From Aureivirga sp. CE67 (lineage in GTDB: Bacteria; Bacteroidota; Bacteroidia; Flavobacteriales; Flavobacteriaceae), in contig NZ_JADOTV010000004.1 of assembly GCF_015767245.1 (NCBI RefSeq), positions 153,175 to 217,174 on the forward strand: a DNA stretch of 64,000 nucleotides, written 5' to 3'. Position 1 is the stretch's first letter, and every line of letters starts with the position of its first letter. Of the stretch, positions 34,485 through 43,200 are shown one piece after another. A program made the position numbers and the translations under genes. The notes under the pieces were generated by a model. It saw only the letters and a list, made by a program, of their open reading frames with translations. It searched no databases and had not been told where the DNA came from.

Positions 34485-35006
34485 TTAATTACTACTTAAA
34501 AATTGCTGATTTGCATTTTTAAATTTATGATCTGCATAATCTAGATTATTAACCATTTCTACATAGAAATTAATTATTTTATCTTTTAAGTTTGGATAAG
34601 CTTTTATAGCATCTTTTCCTTCAGAATCACAAACGATGATGGAACTTGTATAAAAATTAGGACTATCTGTTCCGAAAGCCAAAATAGAAAAACGTTTATC
34701 CATATTCGGGAATAATTTCACATTATACCACTGATAAACTGAAGTGTTTTTTAGCTTAAAATTATTATTCCATTTTCCAAATGTATCAAAAACTCCTTTT
34801 TTAGAAAAAAGCGCTAATTGCACATTATTATCAAATGAAAACTTTAATTCGGTAAATTTCCCGGAGAGAAATTGATTGTAAATGGGCGTTTGTTTGACTA
34901 AAATATCATTTTCAGATAATTTTAATTTTGGTTTAGAATCTGGCGCATGGGTTGCACATGAAATAATTGTAATTGATATTACAATTAATGACATAATTCT
35001 TTTCAT
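34485..35006 (-). CDS. Hypothetical lipoprotein
   Basis: 173 aa from the ATG at 35006 (MKRIMSLIVISITIISC, lipobox Cys17). The frame is open further upstream, but the added residues would spoil the signal peptide. The mature part has no family I recognise (KLSENDILVKQTPIYNQFLSGKF, YQWYNVKLFPNMDKRFSILAFGTDS). It does not overlap the next gene and could share its transcript. Confidence 0.65.
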   Translation of the reverse strand: MKRIMSLIVISITIISCATHAPDSKPKLKLSENDILVKQTPIYNQFLSGKFTELKFSFDNNVQLALFSKKGVFDTFGKWNNNFKLKNTSVYQWYNVKLFPNMDKRFSILAFGTDSPNFYTSSIIVCDSEGKDAIKAYPNLKDKIINFYVEMVNNLDYADHKFKNANQQFLSSN

Positions 35007-35051
35007 AGGTCTTAAAAATAAGGTTAGCAAAATTGGACATAAATGTAACAA

Positions 35052-35501
35052 TTACTTTTGGAAAAACCCTACTATTTTGGTTATGAAAACTTTAATAATT
35101 GATTCATTTTCTTCGATTAAAACTTCATCATTCAGGTAAATTTCATTTCCAATAGTTTTAAATGCATGAAAAAATAATCGAACACGAGTTTCATTGCTTC
35201 CATAATCAGATATGTCCTCCCGAAGAGAAGTGCTTTTACAATGAATATTTTTTTCAGAATGTGTGATTTCAATAAGCTCTGTTAAATTATCATATTTGTC
35301 TTTTCTTGTATAAGAAAAACTATTTTCATTTTCAGTCTTTAAATCAAAATCAATATGTTGAGCAATTATTGGGACTATTTCTTTAAATTCTTCTAAATCG
35401 ATCTGAATTTTTCTTTTCTCTTTATATTTTGGAGTCCATGCCATTATTGGTTTCGCAAGGGATTGAAATTTTCCCTCAATTTCAATAAAATCTTCTCTCA
35501 T
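35052..35501 (-). CDS. Hypothetical protein
   Basis: 149 aa from the ATG at 35501; an earlier start in frame (35519) would lie on the promoter box. No signal peptide or membrane segment. Beta-rich middle with charged residues (RKIQIDLEEFKEIVPIIAQHID, LTELIEITHSEKNIHCKSTSL). Not recognised. A TAAATTTG -7 box lies at 35517-35524. Confidence 0.6.
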   Translation of the reverse strand: MREDFIEIEGKFQSLAKPIMAWTPKYKEKRKIQIDLEEFKEIVPIIAQHIDFDLKTENENSFSYTRKDKYDNLTELIEITHSEKNIHCKSTSLREDISDYGSNETRVRLFFHAFKTIGNEIYLNDEVLIEENESIIKVFITKIVGFFQK

Positions 35502-35516
35502 TTTGATGTTTTTATT

Positions 35517-35524
35517 CAAATTTA
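35517..35524 (-). promoter_or_regulatory. Promoter -7 box of 35052-35501
   Basis: TAAATTTG on the minus strand, leaving a leader of about 10 nt. Confidence 0.45.
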
Positions 35525-35625
35525 GAAAAATGATTTATAATAAATTAAAAATAAGTACTTTCGCATCCATTTTTTTAAAAAAGAAATAAACGTAAATTAA
35601 GGATTGCTAAAAAGCTTATTGTATC

Positions 35626-36609
35626 ATGAAAAATAACCAAATCTCTAGTTCTATTTTTGCTTCAGAATTTATTACAAAATATGTAGCGAAAAATTATCAT
35701 TTTATTGAAAAATCAGATACGTCGATTTTAAAAACAGGAATTAGTCATAATTATTTGATTTCTGAAGAGAATCAGAAATATGTTTTCCGAGTATATTTTA
35801 AAGATTGGAGAACGAGAGAAGAGATTGAAGAAGAAATTAAACTTTTGAATTATTTGCATCAAAATGGAATTTCGGTATCGTTTCCTTTAAAAGATACTGA
35901 TGGAAATTATATTCAAGAAGTGGAAGCTCCAGAAGGAAAGCGTTTTGCTGTTTTGTTTTCTTATGCAGACGGAGATTTTGTAAGAAATCCGGATGAGAAA
36001 GATTGTTTTGAGTTTGGGAAAACAATAGCTAAAATGCATCAATTGTTGGAAAATCAATCGTTGAAAAGAATTAATTATAATGCGGAATCTTTGATTGGTT
36101 GGGCTTATGAAAAATCTAAAGAAATGTTTTCCGAAGAAATTTCAAGTATGCAATATTTCAAGAGAGCAAAAGAAAAAGTGGAAATAGCTTTTGATAAAGC
36201 AGATAAAACACAATTGAAAAAAGGTGTTGTTCATTTAGATTTATGGTATCAGAATATGAAAAAAGATAATGGAAAATTTACTTTTTTTGATTTTGATAAT
36301 TGTGGAAATGGATTTCTTTTTCTCGATTTGTCTTATGCTTTGATGTTGCTTTTTAAAAACGAACCAAACAAAGAACTTTTTGTTATTTTGAGAGAAGCTT
36401 TTTATGAAGGTTATGAATCTATTTTACCAATAACTAACGAAGAAAAACATTTAATTCCCTACGGAGGACTAGCAATTTGGCTACATTATACAGGAATTCA
36501 TGTAGTGCGTTTTGATGATTTTACAAACCATTTTTTAAGTGAAGAATTTCTTTCTTTTTGGATTCAAATTGTAGATCAATGGATGCGATTTAATGAAATA
36601 GAAATTTAA
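35626..36609 (+). CDS. APH-family phosphotransferase
   Basis: 327 aa, cytosolic. Aminoglycoside-phosphotransferase/choline-kinase fold: ATP-site Lys candidates lie in the N-lobe (YVFRVYFKDWR, about 52-62). The catalytic loop is VVHLDLWYQN (His203, Asp205, Asn210) and the metal-binding Asp222 is in FFDFDNCG. It resembles the homoserine-kinase-II/SrkA branch rather than a resistance enzyme. Substrate unknown. Its last 4 bases overlap the end of the convergent transporter gene. Confidence 0.8.
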   Translation: MKNNQISSSIFASEFITKYVAKNYHFIEKSDTSILKTGISHNYLISEENQKYVFRVYFKDWRTREEIEEEIKLLNYLHQNGISVSFPLKDTDGNYIQEVEAPEGKRFAVLFSYADGDFVRNPDEKDCFEFGKTIAKMHQLLENQSLKRINYNAESLIGWAYEKSKEMFSEEISSMQYFKRAKEKVEIAFDKADKTQLKKGVVHLDLWYQNMKKDNGKFTFFDFDNCGNGFLFLDLSYALMLLFKNEPNKELFVILREAFYEGYESILPITNEEKHLIPYGGLAIWLHYTGIHVVRFDDFTNHFLSEEFLSFWIQIVDQWMRFNEIEI

Positions 36610-37421
36610 TTATAACCATTGTAAGCAAAAGCTTTGTATTTCAAAAGTGCAACGAATACAACACCTCCGAAAGCATTTCCGATGATAGTAGTAATTAGAA
36701 ACGAAAGATATTTGTAAATCGTGATATCTTTTGTTGAAAGAAATCCAGAGAAAATTTCAATATTTCCAACAATACTATGATGTAAACCAGTGGCACCAAT
36801 CACAGCTGTAATTATGTAAATGATTAGAATTCGGCTAATGGTGCTGTCTGAGGAGGTAAGTAGCCAAGATAAAAGTCCCATCAACCAACCAGCTAAAATA
36901 GAACTCACGAAAATTGTAGATAATTTATAATTAGAAACATGTTCGGCAATGAAAATAATTGTTTCTTTATTGAATAAATCGAGTTTTGGACCAAACCAAA
37001 TTGCAATTCCGCTCATGATAAAACCACCAAGAAGGTTTCCTAAAATTACAATTAACCAGATTTTTATAAGTTCTCTAACTTTAAATTTTTTGTTTAAAAC
37101 AGGAAGACTTAAAAGAGAGGTTTGTTCTGTAAAAAGCATCGATTTTCCTAAAATTACTAGAATAAATCCGATTGGATAAAACATGGCATTGATTTTCCAG
37201 AGAACTTTATCCGAAAAATAAGTGTAGAAAAAATGCGTCATGGAACATAATAAAACATAGCTAAAACCGATTTCTAAACCAGCAGAAAGAGAACTCAGAA
37301 AAATACTCGTATTGTTTTTATCATAAATAATTAAAGCTTCAGAAACTTGCTCTTTAATGATATCCGAATGCGATTTTTGTGAGCTATCAATAGTTGTTTT
37401 TTTACTTTCTTTTTTCGCCAT
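36606..37421 (-). CDS. Formate/nitrite transporter family protein (YfdC-like)
   Basis: 271 aa. Hydrophilic N-terminus, then six membrane helices of the FNT fold with small-residue motifs (AGLEIGFSYVLLCSM, GKSMLFTEQTSLLSLPVL, NLLGGFIMSGIAIWF, SILAGWLMGLLSWLL, GLHHSIVGNIEIFSGFLS, NAFGGVVFVALLKY). Such channels move small monovalent acids. This branch (YfdC-like) has no established substrate. Ends in a 4-bp convergent overlap with the phosphotransferase gene. Confidence 0.82.
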   Translation of the reverse strand: MAKKESKKTTIDSSQKSHSDIIKEQVSEALIIYDKNNTSIFLSSLSAGLEIGFSYVLLCSMTHFFYTYFSDKVLWKINAMFYPIGFILVILGKSMLFTEQTSLLSLPVLNKKFKVRELIKIWLIVILGNLLGGFIMSGIAIWFGPKLDLFNKETIIFIAEHVSNYKLSTIFVSSILAGWLMGLLSWLLTSSDSTISRILIIYIITAVIGATGLHHSIVGNIEIFSGFLSTKDITIYKYLSFLITTIIGNAFGGVVFVALLKYKAFAYNGYN

Positions 37422-37545
37422 TTTAAAGATACTTTCCTTTCTATCTTTAAGTTAGTGAAATATTTTTTGCAAAAAATAAGGAATGAAAAAACTGAGAATA
37501 TTTTAACAGAATCGTAGGATTGGATTTTTTAAAAAGTTGAAGGAT

Positions 37546-38070
37546 TTAAGCATTCCATCTCCAATTAATTGCGTCTACATGATTTGTTTCAAAACTTTCT
37601 AATAGTCTTAAAATTTCATCTTGATCGTCGATAGCTTTTTTGGGAATAATTATATGTTTGTGATTAAATAAATTGATGAAATAATGATCAAGAGTTTCTA
37701 CAATTTCCACCATCTGAGAACTGTGAATTTTTTGATTTTCAAAATAAATTTCCTTTTCATTTATTTCTAAACTAACTTTTAGAGGGAATTTGGTTTCTAG
37801 TTCTTCAATTTCTTTTTCGATATGAATCTGACTACGAAGTTTTGAATAATCTGGATAAAACAAAAACCAAACAAATGCGATAATTACGAGCGTAACTACA
37901 AGAATTGGTTTTTTAAGTTCTACCATAGAATATCCTGCAAAAACAATATACACTAAAGGAATTGCAATTCTGGATAGAAATCTGTTTTTTTCTTGTGTAT
38001 TTGATTTTGAACAAGCATACATGTAATATGCTAAGAAGTCCGTTTTATGCAGTTCATATTCTAAAATCAT
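37546..38070 (-). CDS. YcxB-like membrane protein
   Basis: 174 aa. Two hydrophobic segments at about 33-50 and 55-72 separate a short N-terminal strand region (ILEYELHKTDFLAYYMY) from a C-terminal domain (SLEINEKEIYFENQKIHSSQMVEIVETLDHYFINLFNHKHIIIPKKAI). The last phrase is the usual YcxB signature. Function unknown. Confidence 0.65.
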   Translation of the reverse strand: MILEYELHKTDFLAYYMYACSKSNTQEKNRFLSRIAIPLVYIVFAGYSMVELKKPILVVTLVIIAFVWFLFYPDYSKLRSQIHIEKEIEELETKFPLKVSLEINEKEIYFENQKIHSSQMVEIVETLDHYFINLFNHKHIIIPKKAIDDQDEILRLLESFETNHVDAINWRWNA

Positions 38071-38203
38071 CAGAATTAAGATTTGCTTAAATTTAAGGAT
38101 TTCTGTGTCGTTTTTGCTTAAAATTTGTTTAAAAAAATAAATTTAACGCTTGTAATTGCTTAGAAATGATTTATTTTAGAACCCAAACTTTAAACCCTAA
38201 AAA

Positions 38204-40199
38204 ATGAAATTGCTTAGATATTTACTTGTCTTGTTATGTCCTTTTTTTGTTTTCTCACAAGATTATGAGAAAGTACACAAAGATTTAAAAGAATTAACAA
38301 CCTTTAATTTGAGAGATTTTTCTAAAATTTCTTTATTTAAAATTGAAATAAAAGACACTTTTTTAAAAAACCAGCCTGTTTATGAAAGGTATGTTGTAGG
38401 TTGGGTTTTGTCTGAAAATGAAAAAGAATATGAAATTCAAAGAGCTTTGGGTGAAATTAGAAAAATAAATAAAAAAAAGCTTGTAGAAATAATAGATTTT
38501 GAACCATCTGAAGCTTCTAAAGAAATGGATGCGTTTAATAGTATTTTCAGTAGATTTCTTTTTTTTAAAAGCAGGTAAGGAAAAAGAAAAACAAGCATTT
38601 TGGATTAATGAATACGAAGGAAGAGAAAATGTAGGTTTAAGTACAGTAGCTTTTTGGTTTTTAGAAAATGAGAAAGGAAATTTAATTGAAAAATATATTT
38701 TTGAAATCGAAAATAACAGAGAGGTAGTAATAAAATCTTTTGCAAATTTTTATTACAATGAAATGTTAGTTGAATTTTCCTATAGAAATAATTATGAGAA
38801 AGCTATTGAAATAGGAAATCATTTATTGAAACCAATTTTTAAAGATTTTATATATCGAGCTGAAGTATTGAAACTTAAAAATCAATTAGAACAAAGAAAA
38901 GATATAGATTTTAAAACATTAAAACTTCCAAGGATTCAAGAATGGGAAGAAATCAAAAAGAATTTAAACCGTAAAGAGCAAATTGCTTTTCTTTTTGAGC
39001 GTTTAAAATTGCTAAATATTGTGCAACAAGGACAACCGATGGATCTGATTTTAGAGGATAAACAATATGATTTTGATTCGTTCCATAATAAATATGAATT
39101 AATTCACCCTTATGTTCTTTTAAAGGAGATGAAACTAACGAAAAAAGAAGTATTACTTTATTTGGATTTATTTTTATCAGAAGAATATTTTTTGGCTTTT
39201 TCTTATTGGAGAGATTTTTCTGAGCAGAGACAGATTCATAAAATAAGAGAATTAGTGAATGAAATTTTCAAAGAAATAATACATGTAGATATTTTAACTC
39301 TAGAAGGGTTTTATGAATTAAATAAATCACAACAAAAAAAGGTTGTAGAAAAATGGAGAAAAATACTTGAAAAAGATGATGAACAATCGGAAAAAGATTT
39401 TTATAAGAGTATTTTGTTGGATATTAAACATTGGGATTCTTATCGTAGCATTTTAAATAAATTAATAGAATTAGGAGAAAATAAATATGTACTTCAGAAT
39501 GTAAGAAATATTATTTCAGAAGGAAAATATGATTTTAAACATAGAAGATATGGAGTACTAGAACCTAAAGAGGAACTTTTTGAAATAATGTATAAAATTG
39601 GTGAAAAAGAAGATATTGATTTTCTTAAAAAATATATTTCAGATGAAAGTAAATTTGTAAAGATTTGGGTTGCATTGTTTTTATTAGAAAATGATAAAGA
39701 TAGTTATGATATTTCTATGAAAACCATCTCAGAAATTTATGAAAATGGAGATGGAACTTATTATGAACCAAAAACTTTTGATGCACTAGTTTTAATAGAT
39801 GACCATAAATCAAAAGAGATTTTAAATAAATTATTTGAAAAAAAACACTTTATGGATTACTTTCTATATGGTAGTTATTCTAAGTTGTTAAAGTATTTTT
39901 TAGAATCTGGAAATGAGAAGCTTTATGCTTTGTTTTTTGAGGAATTAGATTTAAAAAAAGAAGACTTTATTGAAGAACCATATACTAAAAGTTATTATTC
40001 ACCTCTTGCAATCAAAGAAAATGTTCTACGTTTAGTTGGATCTATTCAAAGTTATGAAGATTTAAAATATGATTGGGAATGGACAGAAGATCAAAAAATA
40101 GAAGCAGGAAAGAAATTAAAAAAATGGTTGGAAGGACAATATGAAATATTCAAAAAAGGAGGGAAGCTTGATTTTGATTTTTCTCAAATAAATAATTAA
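38204..40199 (+). pseudogene. Frameshifted secreted HEAT-like repeat protein
   Basis: The first frame (38204-38578, 124 aa) starts with a signal peptide (MKLLRYLLVLLCPFFVFSQ) and stops at 38576. The second frame (continuous from about 38571 to 40199) carries on the same protein (KAGKEKEKQAFWINEYEG). The break lies at a run of eight T (38559-38566). With seven T the frames join as one protein of about 664 residues. The C-terminal part has helical repeats like HEAT repeats. Either a true frameshift mutation, a phase-variable tract, or a read error. Function unknown. Confidence 0.75.
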
Positions 40200-40205
40200 G
40201 AATAT

Positions 40206-40238
40206 AAAAAAACCAGAGAAATTAATCTCTGGTTTTTC
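40206..40238. terminator. Bidirectional terminator between 40199 and the large minus-strand gene
   Basis: 12-bp stem AAAAACCAGAGA / TCTCTGGTTTTT with 6-base loop. Confidence 0.85.
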
Positions 40239-40261
40239 TGTATAAATCAATTTGAAAAATA

Positions 40262-43200
40262 TTATTTAATAATAAGTTTTTCTCTGAAGTTTTTACCGTT
40301 TTTAGTTGAAGCTAAAACAGAATACATTCCACTAGAAAGTTCAGAAAGATCTAAAGATTTAATCTGATCTCCATTTTGTTTGAAAACAATTTTTCCAGTA
40401 ACATCGTAAATAATAACATTAGAGATAATTTGGTTTGTTTTAAATAACACAACATCATTTGCTGGGTTAGGATACAATCCAAAATTATTTTTGTCATAAT
40501 CTGTGATGCTCAATTCTGTAACAACATTCATGATAAATTGACAAGAATTTGTATTTCCGAATCCATCTTCAATGTTTACCGTAATTGTATGCAAACCTAC
40601 TTCTAATTCTGTTCCGATTTCAGGAGATTGTGTAAATGTTACATCATCACAAGCATCTAAAATTTGAACTAAAGATGAAATATCCTCTAAAGTATGGATT
40701 CCGTTTTCAGCTAATTTGTCTTGAGTTTCAGGACAAATAATTAATGGAGCAACATCATCCATGATTTCGATCTTGAAAGTACATTCAGAAGTGTTTCCGT
40801 TTCCATCATCATATGTAATAACTACATCCGTATTTTCTGTAATTATAGTTCCTGCAGCAGGAATTTGTGTTGCTGTAATTGTAGTACTACAATTATCTGT
40901 TACTTGAATATCTGTTGTGTAATCTAATAAAGTGTACTCACAAGCAGTTCCTAAATTAATTTCTGTACCATTAAAACAATTTTGAATAATTGGAGCTTCT
41001 GTATCTTCAATAATAATTGTTTGTGTTGTAGTAGAAATATTTTCGCTAGAATCTTCAAATGACCATGTAATTACATAAATTCCAGGCTCATTAAAAGTTA
41101 AACTTTCTTGATCATGAGTTGTTGTTACAACACCTCCACATAAATCTGGTGCATAAGGAACATTTGTTACAGTGTATTCACATTGTGCATAAGTATCAGG
41201 AATTGTTGGAGCAATAGGAGCTTCTGTATCTGAAACAATAATAGTTTGCGTTGTAGTTGAAATATTTCCACTTTCATCTTCAAAAGTCCAAATAATATCA
41301 TGAACTCCAGATTCGAAAATATTTAAGTTACTAGTTGTAGAACCATTAATTTCTCCAGAACAGTTATCCTGAGCAACAGGTACATCGATACTTACACCAC
41401 AACTTACATAAGCAGTTTCTAAAGTAGGAATAACTGGAGCATCTGTATCTTCAATTACGATTGTTTGTGTTGCTTGTGTAGAATTTCCACTAGCATCTGT
41501 AAATGTCCAAGTAATAGTATATTCTCCAGTTCCAATAAATTCAGTATCATCAGATGTTGTTCCTGAAATTGTTCCAGAACAGTTATCAGTTGTAGTTGGA
41601 GGAGTTTCTGCACTATAAGAACAATCTGTTCCAATTGTCAATAAAGTAGGAGTGATTGGCGCTTCATTATCTTCAATATTTACAGTTTGTGTAGATTGTA
41701 CCGAATTTCCAGCTTCATCTGTAAAAGTCCAAACAACTTCATAAGATCCTGCTAAAATATATTCTGTAGGGTTTGAAGTAGTTCCAGTTACAGTTCCAAA
41801 ACAACTCATTGTTGTTGGGTTTTCTTCAAAAGTATAAGAACAATCCGTATTGATAGTATCTAATACTGGCGCAACTAATTCATTTCCTAAAATAATAATA
41901 GTTTGATTTGCTTGTACTGAATTTCCATTTCCATCATTGAAATTCCAAACAATTGTGTATTCACCTTCTTCTGAATAAGAAACTGGGCTTGTAGTTGTAG
42001 CTACAATAGTTCCAGCACATAAATTATTTATAGTTGGAATTTCAGTTACAGTATAAGAACAGTTTTCAGTAACTGTTGCTAAAGTTGGAGCAACTAATTC
42101 TTCTCCATTTACAATAACTTCCTGAACAGCTTTTGTACTATTTCCATTTCCGTCATTAAAAATCCATGTGATTGTATATTCACCAGGTTCAGTAAATTCT
42201 AATGAATCAGATGTAGTTCCGTTTACAAGAATACTACAATTATCAGGAGTTGAAGGAATATCTGTAACTGTAATTTCACAGTTGGCAATAATTGGATTTA
42301 AAGTGATCGCTTCTGGAGCAGTTGTATCTTGAATAATTACAGTTTGTGTAGATTGAACAGAATTACCATCTTCACCTTCAAATGTCCAAACAACATCGAA
42401 ACTACCAATTTCATTGTATTCTGTAGGATTTGTCGTAGTTCCAGTAATTGTTCCAAAACAAGCATCTTCAATTGTTGGAGCATTTTCAAAAGCAAAAGAA
42501 CATTCAGCTTCTATAGTTTCTAAAGCTGGTGCTGCCATTTCTCCTGTACTATTTGTAATTTCTAAAAGTTGAGGTACTAAAATGATATTTCCGTTACCAT
42601 CATTAAACTTCCATAAAACAGTGTATTCTCCTACAGTATCGTAAGATGTTGGAGTGTCTGTTGTTGCAGTAATTTCTCCAGCACAGTTATCTGTAGTAGT
42701 TGGGAAGTTTTCAAAAGTATATCCGCAAGCAGCTGTGATTTTCTCTAAAGTAGGAGTAACAGGATCAATGTTATCTTCAATAGTTAAAGACTGATTTATA
42801 TTTACAACATTTCCATTACCATCATCAAATTTCCAAGTAATTGTATAACTTCCTTGGATATCATATGATAATTGGTTTTCAGTAGTAGCGGTAACCTCTC
42901 CAGCACAATTGTCTGTTGCTATTGGAGCTTCAAAAGTATAAGCACAATCTGTGACAATTGGTTCTAAAGTTGGAACAATAGGATCTTCATTATCTTCAAT
43001 TGTTACTGTTTGGTTTACATTAATTGAATTCCCATTACCATCCTCAAATTTCCATGTAATTGTATATTCTCCAACTTCTGAATAAGTTGTTGGGTTTACA
43101 GTTGTTGCAGTAATTTCTCCAGCACAGTTATCTGTAGTAGTTGGGAAATTTTCAAAAGTATAAGAACAAATTGTTGTAATTGGGCCTAAAGTTGGAGTTA

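Noticed and set aside
35626..36609. Aminoglycoside resistance gene
   Set aside because: The fold matches, but sequence resembles metabolic kinases of the homoserine-kinase-II type and no resistance context is present.
38559..38572. Programmed ribosomal frameshift at the T8 tract
   Set aside because: No downstream pseudoknot or stop-linked signal is evident and the shift would be needed in a non-essential-looking gene; slippage mutation or read error is simpler.
38499..40199. Independent 566-aa gene starting at 38499
   Set aside because: Its first 25 residues overlap the preceding gene in another frame and do not look like a start; the two frames make sense only as one gene with a shift.
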